This document shows positions 1 to 9,197 of a DNA stretch of 64,000 nt, in pieces (position 1 is the first letter of the stretch; every line of letters begins with the position of its first letter). A model generated the notes under the pieces. It saw nothing but the letters and a program-made list of their open reading frames with translations. It searched no databases and was not told the DNA's origin. The stretch is from NCBI RefSeq assembly GCF_029946515.1, contig NZ_JARZHH010000064.1, positions 1 through 64,000 of the forward strand, in the 5' to 3' direction. The translations under genes and the position numbers were made by a program. This stretch comes from Polyangium sp. 6x1 (GTDB taxonomy: Bacteria; Myxococcota_A; Polyangia; Polyangiales; Polyangiaceae).

Positions 1-230
1 CGAACTGCGCTACGCGCAGTTCGTCCAGCAGGCCGTTGGTACAGCGTCGCCGATCGAACCGTCAGCGCGGCTGCCTCGGTCGGCAGGGTCGCTCGCGGTC
101 TTGACCTGTCCCGTTCGATGAACTGCGCATCGCGCAGTTCATCGACCCCGAGTCCAGCGCTTGCGCTGGTCCGGGTGCAGGGGTGGACAACCCCTGCTGG
201 GGCCTGGGGCAAAGCCCCAGCGAGACGCTG
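1..230. repeat. Composite hairpin repeat, copy 1 (cut by window edge)
   Basis: The stretch before the ychF stop codon holds the right part of an interspersed element. It begins with a perfect hairpin (CGAACTGCGC, loop TAC, GCGCAGTTCG at 1-23). A linker of about 93 bp follows, then a right arm (117-230) of four consecutive hairpins with stems GATGAACTGCGC, CCAGCGC, a GGGG-type stem and CTGGGGC/GCCCCAG. The same arm recurs nearly unchanged at 27184-27296 and 59518-59629, and inverted at 36415-36533. The left arm lies outside the window apart from its last hairpin. No gene is seen here. Confidence 0.9.
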
Positions 231-240
231 CCGTCGAGGA

Positions 241-1272
241 TCACGTCCCTGCGCGGAAGTGCACGACATCGCCGTCCTTGACGATGTAGTCCTTCCCTTC
301 GAGCCGCATCTTGCCTTGGGCCTTGAGCGCGGCCTCGGTGCGCGCGATCTCCAGGTCCTCGGGCCGGTAGATCTCTGCGCGGATGAAACCTCGTTCGAGG
401 TCCGAGTGCACCTTGCCTGCGGCGCGCTTTGCGTTTGTGCCGCGGCGGATGGGCCAGGCGCGGCATTCGTCGGGGCCTGCGGTCAGGAAGCTGATGTAGT
501 CGAGCAGGCGGTAGGCTTCGCGCACGAAGACGTTGCGCGCGGGCTCGCCGAGGCCGAGGCCTTCGAGGAAATCTTTTTGCTCCTCGGCGGGCAAGGCTGC
601 GATCTCTGCTTCGATCGAGCCGCAGAGTGCCATCTTCACCCACTGCTTGCCGTGCTTCGTCTCGCGCAGGTGGGCGCGGGCTGGGTCGTTCCATGCCTCC
701 TCGGAGAGGTTGTAGAGCGTGATGAGCGGCTGCATCGAGAGCAGCTGGATCCCGGGGCCGAGTGCGCGCAGCTCCTCCTCCGAGAGGTCTAGCGTGCGCA
801 GCGGCTCGCTCTTCTCGAGGTGCTCGATCATCTTCGTGTTCACCTCGACCTCGGGGCCCTTCTTCGACTCTTTTTTGAAGCGCTCCTTGCGCTTCTCCAG
901 CGTGCCGAGGTCGAGCAGGAGCAGCTCCTCGTCGAACGCTTTCTCGTCGCGGGGCGGCTCGGGCGGCGCGGTGAGTGCGGGGTTTTCGAAGCCTCGGACC
1001 ACGTGCACGATCACGTCGGCGTTGCGCATGCCTTGCAGCACGGCGGGCGGGAAGGCGCCGCCCGAACGCGTCCCGCTGCCGACGTCGACGAACGTGATCT
1101 CTGCGTAGGTCGTCTTTTTTGGGCTGAAGATCGACGAGAGCGAGTCGACGCGCGCGTCCGGCACCTTGATGTTGCCGTAGGCGATCTCGCGATCGGCTTT
1201 GCCTCCGGGCGCGAGCGCCCGAAAGACCGTCGTCTTGCCTGAACCTGGGTAACCGCAGATTCCTACGTGCAT
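241..1272 (-). CDS. ychF: YchF/OLA1-type P-loop GTPase/ATPase (DUF933, TGS domain)
   Basis: A 343-residue cytoplasmic nucleotide-binding protein. The P-loop is GYPGSGKTT at residues 7-15, followed by a DVGSG switch-like element, an NLSE motif near residue 188 that matches the NxxE base-recognition signature of YchF/OLA1 (not NKxD), and a C-terminal TGS-like region ending in KDGDVVHFRAGT. YchF proteins bind ribosomes and hydrolyse ATP. The P-loop differs from the usual GLPNVGKST and the protein is somewhat shorter than the usual ~363 residues, so this is a diverged member. Start: the ATG at 1272 is preceded by a strong GAGGGGCGAGG ribosome-binding site. It follows menE on the same strand, with the thioesterase gene between them on the other strand. 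Confidence 0.82.
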   Translation of the reverse strand: MHVGICGYPGSGKTTVFRALAPGGKADREIAYGNIKVPDARVDSLSSIFSPKKTTYAEITFVDVGSGTRSGGAFPPAVLQGMRNADVIVHVVRGFENPALTAPPEPPRDEKAFDEELLLLDLGTLEKRKERFKKESKKGPEVEVNTKMIEHLEKSEPLRTLDLSEEELRALGPGIQLLSMQPLITLYNLSEEAWNDPARAHLRETKHGKQWVKMALCGSIEAEIAALPAEEQKDFLEGLGLGEPARNVFVREAYRLLDYISFLTAGPDECRAWPIRRGTNAKRAAGKVHSDLERGFIRAEIYRPEDLEIARTEAALKAQGKMRLEGKDYIVKDGDVVHFRAGT

Positions 1273-1371
1273 CCTCGCCCCTCTCTCCCGAAGTCCCCTG
1301 CTTCGATCGTGTGCGACGATACCACCACCGGCCGGCTGTCCGCTCCCCGCGCTTGCGGTAGGCTCCCGACC

Positions 1372-1848
1372 ATGTCCGAACGGCCCCGCTTCTCCTCCGA
1401 CGAGCTCGTCCATGCCACCACGGTCCTTCATGCCGAACCGAGGCCCGTCCGCTTCCAGGACGTCGATGCCGCGGGGATCATCTACTTCGCCCGCGTCCTC
1501 GAGTACTTTCACGACGCGTTCTTGAGCCTCCTCCGGCGCGCGGGCATCGACCTCGCGGCCATCTTGCAGGAGGGCAAGTGGGGGATGCCGCTCGGGCACG
1601 CGGAGGCGGATTATCTCGGGCCGATGCGGTTCGGCGATGATGTGGTCGTGGAGATCGTGAAACTCACGCTGAGCGATCGGTCGCTGCTCGTGGGCGCGCG
1701 GGTGCGCTCGACCGAGGGGCGCGTGCTCGCGATCGGGCAGGCTGTGCACGTGTGCATCGACCGGCAGACGTTCCGGTCGAGGGGTCTGCCGGAGCAGACC
1801 GTGGCGGCGCTCACGGCCGTCGGGGCACAGGCGCGAGTTGCGGGCTGA
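1372..1848 (+). CDS. Hotdog-fold acyl-CoA thioesterase, probable DHNA-CoA thioesterase (MenI-like)
   Basis: A 158-residue 4HBT-family hotdog thioesterase. The family signature near residues 24-45 reads RFQDVDAAGIIYFARVLEY, with the catalytic-type Asp before AAG. The last 38 bp overlap the 3' end of menE on the opposite strand. In the menaquinone pathway MenI hydrolyses 1,4-dihydroxy-2-naphthoyl-CoA to DHNA, the MenA substrate. Its place at the end of a men operon makes that role likely, but 4HBT proteins are broad in substrate and sequence alone does not prove it. The ATG at 1372 was chosen over upstream in-frame codons because the conserved region starts shortly after it and the longer N-terminus is low-complexity. 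Confidence 0.8.
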   Translation: MSERPRFSSDELVHATTVLHAEPRPVRFQDVDAAGIIYFARVLEYFHDAFLSLLRRAGIDLAAILQEGKWGMPLGHAEADYLGPMRFGDDVVVEIVKLTLSDRSLLVGARVRSTEGRVLAIGQAVHVCIDRQTFRSRGLPEQTVAALTAVGAQARVAG

Positions 1849-3262
1849 GCTCGCGGATGGCGCGGGCGCGATCGAGCTTGCCCGAGGCCGTGAGCGGGAG
1901 GGCAGAGGCGGCGGCGACGAGGCGCGGGCGCTTGTGGGGGGCGAGGCGCGCCGAGGCGTCGGCGACGAGGGCGGCGGCGCGGGCCGGATCGGGCGCGTCG
2001 AGGGCGAGGCCGGCGGCGACGATCTGTCCCCAGCGGTCGTCGGGGACGCCAAAGACCACGGCGCGGAGGACGCCGGGGAGCGCTTCGAGGGCTTGCTCGA
2101 CTTCGGCCGGGTAGACGTTTTCGCCGCCGGTCACGATGAGGTCCGTGCGGCGGGCGTGGACGAAGAGACGGCCTTGTTCGTCGAGGGCGCCGAGGTCGCC
2201 GGTGTCGAAAAATCCGTCCTCGGTGAGTGATGCGCGCAGGGGCTCGTTGGGTCCGGCGAGGTAGCCGCTCATGAGCGTGGGGCCGCGTACCTGGATGCGG
2301 CCGACTTCGCGGGGGCCCGCGAGGACGCCCGTGTCGAGAACAGTGCGGATGTCTACACTAGGGAGTGCTTTTCCAGATCCTGGCTCGGTGGTCCCGGGGG
2401 GTCGGAGGGGCTGGCAGGTCACCTGCGAGCAGGCTTCGGTGAGGCCGTAGGTCGTGAGGGCGAGGACGCGGCGGGCGGCGGCCTCTTCGAGGAGCGCGGG
2501 GGGCGCGCCGGCCCCGCCGACGAGGACGAGGCGGAGCATGGCGAGGGTGCCGTCTCGGTCGGCGTCGAAGAGGGCGCGGAGCATGGTGGGGACGACCGAG
2601 AGCAGGGTGACGCGCTCGCGGCGGATGGCGCGGAGGACGGCGTCGGGGTCGAAGCGGGGTTCGAGGACGATGGGCCTGCGGGCCGCGATGCAACGCGTCA
2701 CGATGGAGAGACCACCGACGTGGGCGAGCGGCATGCAGGCGAGCCAGCGGTCGTCGGGGGTCCAGCCGAGGTTCTTGGTGCTGGCCGCGGCGCTCGCGGC
2801 GAAGGCCCCGCGGGAGAGGACGGCGCCCTTCGGTCGGCCCGTCGTGCCCGACGTGTAGAGGATCGCGAGGGGCGCGGACGGGGCGGCTATCGTTCGTGAA
2901 AACTCATGCAGTTTCGAACCGATATCGCTCAAGGTGAAAGGTAAAATCTGAAGATCTGGACGCGCATCTTCCGTGATGACGCGCACCTCCGCATCGGTCA
3001 GCCGCGGGTGAATCGGGACGAGGGCGACGCCGAGCTCGACCAGGGCGAGGATCGTGACGACCGTGCCGACGTCGCACGTCGTCCGCAACGCGGCGCGGCA
3101 TCCAGGGCCGAGTCCTTGGGCTGCGAGGGATGACGCGACGCGTTCGACGTGGGCCGCGAGCTCGGCGAACGACATCACGCGGCCGTCCTCGATCAGCGCC
3201 GGCTGGGTCGCGACCCCGGGCTCCCGGATCGCCTCGAAAATGCTCAGTCCGTCGTGATCCAT
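1811..3262 (-). CDS. menE: o-Succinylbenzoate-CoA ligase
   Basis: A 483-residue adenylate-forming ligase (ANL superfamily) that activates o-succinylbenzoate to its CoA thioester with ATP. Motifs in order: A3 P-loop TSGTTGRPKG, TYGLTEACS (A5), FDTGDLG (A7), and the C-terminal catalytic Lys in TASGKLDRAR (A10). The ATG at 3262 overlaps the end of menC by 19 bp, so it is the last gene of the menaquinone operon and likely translationally coupled. The ANL family is broad; assignment to menE rests on the neighbours menC, menA, menD and menF. Confidence 0.92.
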   Translation of the reverse strand: MDHDGLSIFEAIREPGVATQPALIEDGRVMSFAELAAHVERVASSLAAQGLGPGCRAALRTTCDVGTVVTILALVELGVALVPIHPRLTDAEVRVITEDARPDLQILPFTLSDIGSKLHEFSRTIAAPSAPLAILYTSGTTGRPKGAVLSRGAFAASAAASTKNLGWTPDDRWLACMPLAHVGGLSIVTRCIAARRPIVLEPRFDPDAVLRAIRRERVTLLSVVPTMLRALFDADRDGTLAMLRLVLVGGAGAPPALLEEAAARRVLALTTYGLTEACSQVTCQPLRPPGTTEPGSGKALPSVDIRTVLDTGVLAGPREVGRIQVRGPTLMSGYLAGPNEPLRASLTEDGFFDTGDLGALDEQGRLFVHARRTDLIVTGGENVYPAEVEQALEALPGVLRAVVFGVPDDRWGQIVAAGLALDAPDPARAAALVADASARLAPHKRPRLVAAASALPLTASGKLDRARAIRELSPQLAPVPRRP

Positions 3263-4317
3263 CGTGTTCGGGCCTCCTCCGAGAAGCCGAGCCCCGGCAG
3301 CGCCGCCTCCCGGACCGTCCCCGGCCGTCCCCGCTGCGGGATCGCCATTGCCGGATACGCCGACAGTCCCGCATGGGGTTCCAGCCCACAAGCGAGCGGC
3401 GGCTTGGGCAAGGCGCGCGCCAGCTCGGCGGCCGCGGCGAGGCCCACCGGGCCGTCGGCGAAGTGCGTGACGACGAGGTCGAGGCCCGCCGCAGCGCCGA
3501 TCGCCGCGACGGCGAGGGCGCGATCGAGGCCGCCGAGAGCCGCGGGCTTCAGGATGAACGCGGCGCACCCCTCGGCGCGCGCGAGGCGCTCGGGCATGCC
3601 GGGGAGAAGCAGGGACTCGTCGGCGGCCCAGGGGACGGCCGCGGGGCCGAGGTCGGGCAAGAGCACGGCCGGGACGGGTTGCTCGACGTACCGAGGCGCA
3701 ACCTCGGCGAGGCGCGCGAGCTTTTCGTGGGCCTCCGAGAGGGTCCATGCGCCGTTCGGGTCGAGGCGAAGCTCGAACGGCAGCGGGAGGCTGTTTCGCA
3801 AGGCACGAAGCGCGGCGAGCTCGCGCGCGAAGCCGTCCTCGTCCCGGGCGCGGAGTTTTACCTTCACGGCGTGGAGGCCCGCTCCAGCAACCTCGCGGGC
3901 CCGCTCGACGAGGTCGGGCGCAGAGGCGTCGAGCAGGGCGTTCGTGGGCACGCTGGCGAGCGGATCGGCAACGGCGAGGCAGGCGGCGACGGAGAGGCCG
4001 CGGCGCTGGCCGACGACGTCGAAGAGGGCCGTCTCCAGGGCGAAACGCGCCGCGGGGTACGGGGCAAGCGCACGCTCGACGGGCGCGAGCGCGGCGGCGA
4101 CGGCTTCACGCGGCGGGAGGTCGTCGGCGGTCGCTCCGAGGTCCGGCAGGGCTTCGCCGAGCACGACGGCGAGCACCGACGCGACATCTGCGGCGAACGG
4201 CGGCAGCGGGGACGCTTCGCCGATCCCGAGACGCCTGTGCTCGTCGCGGAGGCCGAGACGCACGAACTGGCGGTTCGGCCCGTACGACGGGTGCGCGGCG
4301 CCGCCCTGGATCCGCAC
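3244..4317 (-). CDS. menC: o-Succinylbenzoate synthase
   Basis: A 357-residue enolase-superfamily enzyme that dehydrates SHCHC to o-succinylbenzoate. Visible active-site elements are the KVK catalytic pair in HAVKVKLR, metal ligands in LRLDPNGAW, YVEQPVP and ADESLL, and the second catalytic Lys in FILKPAALGG. The start is a GTG at 4317, 1 nt after the menA stop codon; the 3' end overlaps menE. An alternative would be another muconate-lactonizing-type enzyme, but the men context makes this unlikely. Confidence 0.92.
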   Translation of the reverse strand: MRIQGGAAHPSYGPNRQFVRLGLRDEHRRLGIGEASPLPPFAADVASVLAVVLGEALPDLGATADDLPPREAVAAALAPVERALAPYPAARFALETALFDVVGQRRGLSVAACLAVADPLASVPTNALLDASAPDLVERAREVAGAGLHAVKVKLRARDEDGFARELAALRALRNSLPLPFELRLDPNGAWTLSEAHEKLARLAEVAPRYVEQPVPAVLLPDLGPAAVPWAADESLLLPGMPERLARAEGCAAFILKPAALGGLDRALAVAAIGAAAGLDLVVTHFADGPVGLAAAAELARALPKPPLACGLEPHAGLSAYPAMAIPQRGRPGTVREAALPGLGFSEEARTRWITTD

Positions 4318-4318
4318 G

Positions 4319-5269
4319 CTACGCTCCCCCGACCACGAGCCCGACGCTGAAGAGGATGCCGAAGAGCAGGAGGAGCATGGCCGTCCGCGCGAGGACGGCG
4401 TTCAGCGGGCGGCCTTCCTGCGTCGCGAGGGCGCGGAGCAAGCCGAGGGCGAGCGGCAACGAGACAAGCGGCAAGAGCGCCCACGGCGAGCGGCCAAGGG
4501 AGGCCACGCACACGACGGGTGCGGCATACGAAGCCGCGAGGAGCGCGGCGTACTCGAGGATGCCGGCGCGGCGGCCGAAGCGGACGGCGAGGGTACGCTT
4601 GCCGGCCTTCACATCGGTCTCGCGGTCGCGGACGTTGTTGACCACGAGGATCGCGGTGGCGAGCGCGCCCACGGGCACGGCGCCGAGGAGGGCGAGCGGT
4701 GGGACGCCGCCGACCTGGACGAAGGCGGTGCCGCAGACGGCCACGAGGCCGAAGAACAGGAAGACGAAGACGTCGCCGAGCCCATGGTAGCCGAGCGGAT
4801 ACGGTCCGCCCGTGTAGGCGATGCCGGCGAGGATCGAGGCGATGCCGATGGCGACGATGGGCCATCCGCCGACGGACGCGAGGTAGAGGCCGGGCAGCAA
4901 GGCCAGCGCGATCGTGACGGCGAGGCCCATGCGGACCTCGCGCGGCGTGAGCAGGCCCGTGGCGGTCGCGCGGGTCGGGCCGAGGCGCTCCTCGGTGTCG
5001 GCGCCTTTCTCGTGGTCGAAGACGTCGTTCGCGAAGTTCGTGGCGATCTGGATGAGGATCGAGCCGAGCAGGGCCGCGAGGGCGGGCAGCGCGCGGAACG
5101 AGCCGCTCGCGTGGGCGATGGCGCTGCCGACGGCGACGGGGACGACGGCGGCGGTCAAAGTGGCGGGGCGGCAAGCGAGCACCCAGGCGCGAAACGAGCC
5201 GGGGCGGATCGGGGGCGCCGAGGCGGCGAGAGGCGAGGACCCGAGGGTCGCGGTCTTTTCGGGGCTCAT
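4319..5269 (-). CDS. menA: 1,4-Dihydroxy-2-naphthoate polyprenyltransferase
   Basis: A 316-residue UbiA-superfamily integral membrane prenyltransferase that joins DHNA to the polyprenyl tail to give demethylmenaquinone. The first Asp-rich motif is [14 protein letters not shown] and the second is NNVRDRETD. The rest is a series of hydrophobic helices (about eight or nine). It overlaps menD by 4 bp (ATGA) and is followed by menC after 1 nt. The tail donor is presumably made by the polyprenyl synthase at 11397-12467 in the same gene run. Confidence 0.95.
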   Translation of the reverse strand: MSPEKTATLGSSPLAASAPPIRPGSFRAWVLACRPATLTAAVVPVAVGSAIAHASGSFRALPALAALLGSILIQIATNFANDVFDHEKGADTEERLGPTRATATGLLTPREVRMGLAVTIALALLPGLYLASVGGWPIVAIGIASILAGIAYTGGPYPLGYHGLGDVFVFLFFGLVAVCGTAFVQVGGVPPLALLGAVPVGALATAILVVNNVRDRETDVKAGKRTLAVRFGRRAGILEYAALLAASYAAPVVCVASLGRSPWALLPLVSLPLALGLLRALATQEGRPLNAVLARTAMLLLLFGILFSVGLVVGGA

Positions 5270-7053
5270 GAAAGCTCCTCGCGGGCGAGCGCGGCGGAGA
5301 GCTCGCTCCGGAAGCGGGTGACACGCGCGCGGCCGTCGTCCGGCGGGACCACGGCCTCGATCAGCGTCGCGCCAGGGCTCCGGAGCGCCTCGGTGAACGC
5401 GCGGACGAGGGCCCGCTCGGTCTCGGCGCGGGCGAACCGAACGCCAAAGGCCGCCGCGGCAGGAGCCAGGTCGACGGGCTCGTGCATCGTGAAGTACTTA
5501 TCGAAGCGCTCGACGTCGACGGCGCGGGCGATGGGGAGGCGCTCGAAGATGCGGCCGCCCTGGTTCTGGACGACGACGACGACGAGGGGGACGGGAGCAC
5601 GTCGCGCGAGCGCGAGGCTCGTGAGGTCGTGCAGGACGCTGGTGTCGCCGAGGAGGAGGACGACGGGCCTGTCAGCGACGCTGGCCGCGCCGGCGGCGGA
5701 GGCGACGAGGCCGTCGATGCCGCTGGCGCCGCGCTGGTGCAGGACGCCGAGGGGGTTCGGGCGAGGCGGGGCCCAGAGGTCGACGTCGCGGACGGGCAAG
5801 CTGTTGCCGACCGAGAAGAGCGCGCCGGCGGGGCAACCGGCGACGACGAGGCGGGCGATTGCGGCCTCGGTGAGGTGGGGGCCCGTGGCGTGGGCCTCGG
5901 CGAGCGACCAGGTGAGGGCGTCCGCGCGGCGGAAGCTCTCGGCCCACGCGCTCGGCGAGGACCGGCGCGGGGGGCCGAGGCGCGCGGCGAGGGCGCGGGC
6001 CGTCTCGACGGGATCGGCGAGGACCAGGGCCGTCGCGTCCTGGGAGGGGTCGTTCCAGCCGTGGGGCGCGATGACGTACCGCGCGGCGGTCGGGTGTTTT
6101 CCGAGGTAGTCGGCGTATCCCTGGGACGTCGGGGGCGCGCCGAGCTCGAGGATGACGTTGGGGGCGTGGCGCGCGGCGAAGGCGGAATCGCGCAAGACGG
6201 CGTCGAAGGCGGCGCAGGAGACGACGTCCGGCGCGGAGGATCCGAAGCGGGCCTGGCTCGTGGTCTCGGCGAGCAGGGGGTAGCCGGTGGCGCGGGCGAG
6301 GGCGACGGCAGCGTCGCGCAGCGGGGATTCGGGGCGATCGACGGGCGCGGGGCCGCAGACGATGAGGCCTCGCTCCGTGTGGGAGACGCGCTCGGCGATG
6401 GCGTCGAGGGCCTCGGGCGGGGCGGCGATCCGGGGCGGGAAGACGCGGGTGATGCCGCGGCGCAGGACGTCGGCGAGGCGCGTGGCCCGCGCGGGATCGG
6501 GCCACGGCGAGGAGGGCTCGAGCGGCTTGCGGAAGCGCGCGTTCACGTGCACGGGGCCGGGATCGGGGCCGAGGGCGCGCGTCGCGGCGTGGATCGCGAC
6601 GCGGGCCGGGGCCTCGCGCGGCGCGCCGGGATCGGGCAGGCCGAGCTCCACGAAGAAGCGCACGTACCCGCCGAAGAGCTTCGTCTGGTCGATGGTCTGC
6701 GGCGCGGCTACGTCGACCGCCTCCCAGGGCCGATCGGCCGTGACGAGGAGGAGCGGGACATGGCTCTGCGAGGCTTCGATCACGGCGGGCGTGAAGTGCG
6801 CGCCGGCCGTGCCCGAGGTGCAGAGCACGGCGCTCGGCAGGCGGGTCACGCGAGCCTGGCCGAGCGCGAAAAAGGCCGCGGCCCGCTCGTCGACCGCCGT
6901 GTGGATCCGCAGGCCCGCCGTGACGTCGGCGGCGAGCGCGAGGGGCGTGGATCGGGAGCCCGGACAAACCACGACGTCACGCACGCCGGCAGCGGCGAGG
7001 GCGGCCATGAAGGTCTCGGCCCAGGCGAGGTGATCGTTTTCATTTGTGATCAT
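5266..7053 (-). CDS. menD: SEPHCHC synthase (MenD)
   Basis: A 595-residue thiamine-diphosphate enzyme that adds the 2-oxoglutarate-derived succinyl semialdehyde unit to isochorismate, the first committed menaquinone step. The N-terminal MenD signature is [12 protein letters not shown]. The ThDP/Mg site runs from GDTSVLHDL to NQGGRIF about 30 residues later. The ATG at 7053 overlaps the menF stop codon (ATGA), supporting this start over longer in-frame extensions. The 3' end overlaps menA by 4 bp. Confidence 0.96.
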   Translation of the reverse strand: MITNENDHLAWAETFMAALAAAGVRDVVVCPGSRSTPLALAADVTAGLRIHTAVDERAAAFFALGQARVTRLPSAVLCTSGTAGAHFTPAVIEASQSHVPLLLVTADRPWEAVDVAAPQTIDQTKLFGGYVRFFVELGLPDPGAPREAPARVAIHAATRALGPDPGPVHVNARFRKPLEPSSPWPDPARATRLADVLRRGITRVFPPRIAAPPEALDAIAERVSHTERGLIVCGPAPVDRPESPLRDAAVALARATGYPLLAETTSQARFGSSAPDVVSCAAFDAVLRDSAFAARHAPNVILELGAPPTSQGYADYLGKHPTAARYVIAPHGWNDPSQDATALVLADPVETARALAARLGPPRRSSPSAWAESFRRADALTWSLAEAHATGPHLTEAAIARLVVAGCPAGALFSVGNSLPVRDVDLWAPPRPNPLGVLHQRGASGIDGLVASAAGAASVADRPVVLLLGDTSVLHDLTSLALARRAPVPLVVVVVQNQGGRIFERLPIARAVDVERFDKYFTMHEPVDLAPAAAAFGVRFARAETERALVRAFTEALRSPGATLIEAVVPPDDGRARVTRFRSELSAALAREELS

Positions 7054-8456
7054 ACGATCCCTAGAGCCACGAGCATTGGAGCTTGCTTGGCGCGGATCTC
7101 GGCGTACTCGGCCGGCGGATCCGAGCCTTCGACGATCCCGGCGCCCGCGTAGAGCCAAGCCTCGTCCGGCGAGACGAGCCCGGCGCGGATGGCCACGGCA
7201 AAATCACCGTCGCCGGCGGCGTCGAACCAGCCGACGGCGCCCGTGTACCAGCCGCGCGCGTCCGGCTCGTGCGCGGCGATCCAGTCCGTGGCGCGATCCC
7301 GCGGCGTGCCCGAGACGGCGGGCGTCGGGTGCAAGGCCTCGACAAGCGCGAGCACGTGCGTGTCGTCCCGCAGCGCGCCGCGGATCGGCGTCCACAGGTG
7401 ATGGACGTTCGGGAGGCTGCGGATCGACGGGGCCTCGGGGACGTCGAGCGTGTCGCAACGAGGGCCGAGCACGGCCGCGATGGCTTCCACGACGAGCGCG
7501 TGCTCGCGTCGCTCCTTGGGGCTCGCGAGGAGCGCACGCACGAGGCCCGCGTCGTCGGGTCCACGTCGCGTGGTGCCCGCGAGTCCGTCGGTGGTGACGA
7601 CGCGACCACGGCGCGAGACGAGCCGCTCGGGCGAGGCGCCGAGGAAGACCCGCTCCCCGCGCTGCACGGCAAACCGCGTGGTGTCGGCATACGCCTCGGC
7701 GATCCGCGCGAGGGCGGCGCGCGCGTCGAACGGGCGATCCGGGCAGAGGCGGCTCGCGGCGACGGGGACGACTTTGTCGATCTCCCGCGCATGGATGGCG
7801 TCGAGCGCCGCGCGCACGAGCGAGCAGAACGCCTCGCGGCTCGTTCCTTCGATCCGCGTGCCCTCCCCTGCCCCACGCGGAAGCGTTTCTTCGGTAGGCC
7901 GCGCGGCGGCCGTGAAGGCCGCTTCGATCGACGCGAGCTCGGCTTCGATCGCGGGACGCTCCGCTCCGAGATCCTCACCACGGAGCAGGAGCCACAGCCA
8001 TGCCTCGCCTGCGCGGGTCACGTAAATCCACCGGGCCAGCGAAAAACTCGCATCCGCGAACGCGGACCACGGCTCGCGACGCGCCTCGGTCCGGAAGGAC
8101 AAACCTCCGACGAACCGCGGCCCCGGCGCGCTGCCCGCGTCCGCGTCGCGCTCCTCGCGCAGCGACGCGAAGACCTTCCGCGCCGCGCTCGTGACCTGCG
8201 AGAGACGCTCGGGCCCGCTCCCCTCGACGCGCGCGATCTCGCCGAAGCCCACGACGCCGATCGGCGGTTCGCCCTCGCGCGAGGGCGTCTGGAACAGCAC
8301 GACCGGCACGGCAGGCGTACACGCGGCGACGAGCCGGGCCGCGGGCACGACCGGCGCGGGGGCCACGACGGCCACGATCTCCCCGGCCGATCCTGCACCT
8401 CTCCTCGTGGCTCGCGAGAGCCGCGCGAGGAGGTCTGTCCCGAGGCCCGAAGACAC
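7050..8456 (-). CDS. menF: Isochorismate synthase (MenF)
   Basis: A 468-residue chorismate-utilizing enzyme that isomerises chorismate to isochorismate. The C-terminal half carries family landmarks: SPERLVSRRG, a DGLAGT segment, LPNVHHL, HPTPAVSGTP and YTGAVGWFD. The start is a GTG at 8456, directly next to the menG stop codon. The menF class is preferred over anthranilate or salicylate synthase because menD follows with a 4-bp overlap. Confidence 0.95.
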   Translation of the reverse strand: MSSGLGTDLLARLSRATRRGAGSAGEIVAVVAPAPVVPAARLVAACTPAVPVVLFQTPSREGEPPIGVVGFGEIARVEGSGPERLSQVTSAARKVFASLREERDADAGSAPGPRFVGGLSFRTEARREPWSAFADASFSLARWIYVTRAGEAWLWLLLRGEDLGAERPAIEAELASIEAAFTAAARPTEETLPRGAGEGTRIEGTSREAFCSLVRAALDAIHAREIDKVVPVAASRLCPDRPFDARAALARIAEAYADTTRFAVQRGERVFLGASPERLVSRRGRVVTTDGLAGTTRRGPDDAGLVRALLASPKERREHALVVEAIAAVLGPRCDTLDVPEAPSIRSLPNVHHLWTPIRGALRDDTHVLALVEALHPTPAVSGTPRDRATDWIAAHEPDARGWYTGAVGWFDAAGDGDFAVAIRAGLVSPDEAWLYAGAGIVEGSDPPAEYAEIRAKQAPMLVALGIV

Positions 8457-9197
8457 CTATGCCTCCTCCCGACGCGCCCCTTCCCCGAGCGGCGTGCCTA
8501 CGAAAAGATGCGCGACGCCGAACGTGAGCGGCGAAGCTTCGAGCACGGAGAGCCCCGCCTCTCCCATCATGCGGGTGAAGACGTCGGGCGACGGAAACGC
8601 CTCGATCGAGCGCTGAAGGTAGCGATACTCCTTCGCCCCCGAGAGCGCCGCGCCGATGCGCGGGACGACCTCGTGCACGTACGTGCGCGCGAGCAGGCCC
8701 ATCAGGCCGGCGCGAGGCTCGGAGAGCTCCAGGATGACGACACGCCCGCCCTTTCGCGTGACGCGCGCCATCTCGCGGAGGGCCTTTGCACGATCGGGGA
8801 CGTTGCGGATCCCGAACGCGATGGCCACGCCGTCGACGCTCGCGTCCTCGAGCGGCAAGGCCTGCGCGTCGCCGATGCGCAGCGAGACGCGTCCTTCGAG
8901 CCCGGCCGCCGCGAGCTTGTGCGCGCCCTCGGCGAGCATGCCGCTCGATGGATCCACGCCGATCACCGTCGCCTCGGGGTGCGTCTTCGCGATGGTCATC
9001 GCGAGGTCCGCGGTGCCCGTGGCGAGATCGAGCACGCGCGCGCCCGAGCGGATCGCGAGCGCCTCGACCGCGCGGCGCCGCCAGCCTTGATCCATCCCGA
9101 GCGAGAGGATCCGGTTCAAGAGGTCGTAACGCGCCGCGATCGCGTCGAACATCTCGCCGCTGCCCGCGCGCGGAGCCTTCGTCGTCTCCTGGCTCAT
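8457..9197 (-). CDS. menG: Demethylmenaquinone methyltransferase
   Basis: A 246-residue class I SAM methyltransferase of the UbiE/MenG family that performs the final C-methylation of the quinone ring. SAM-binding motif I is VLDLATGTADLA, motif II IGVDPSSGML, and the UbiE-type stretch FGIRNVPDRAKALREMARV follows. It overlaps the HMG-CoA reductase gene by 4 bp and abuts menF. No ubiquinone genes are nearby, so menaquinone is the likely product. Confidence 0.95.
   Translation of the reverse strand: MSQETTKAPRAGSGEMFDAIAARYDLLNRILSLGMDQGWRRRAVEALAIRSGARVLDLATGTADLAMTIAKTHPEATVIGVDPSSGMLAEGAHKLAAAGLEGRVSLRIGDAQALPLEDASVDGVAIAFGIRNVPDRAKALREMARVTRKGGRVVILELSEPRAGLMGLLARTYVHEVVPRIGAALSGAKEYRYLQRSIEAFPSPDVFTRMMGEAGLSVLEASPLTFGVAHLFVGTPLGEGARREEA

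Noticed and set aside
3149-6109. A 986-codon open frame on the plus strand opposite menE, menC, menA and menD
   Set aside because: Its translation is Arg/Ala/Ser-rich with no motif. It is the mirror of well-supported genes on the other strand; long antisense frames are expected at this GC content.
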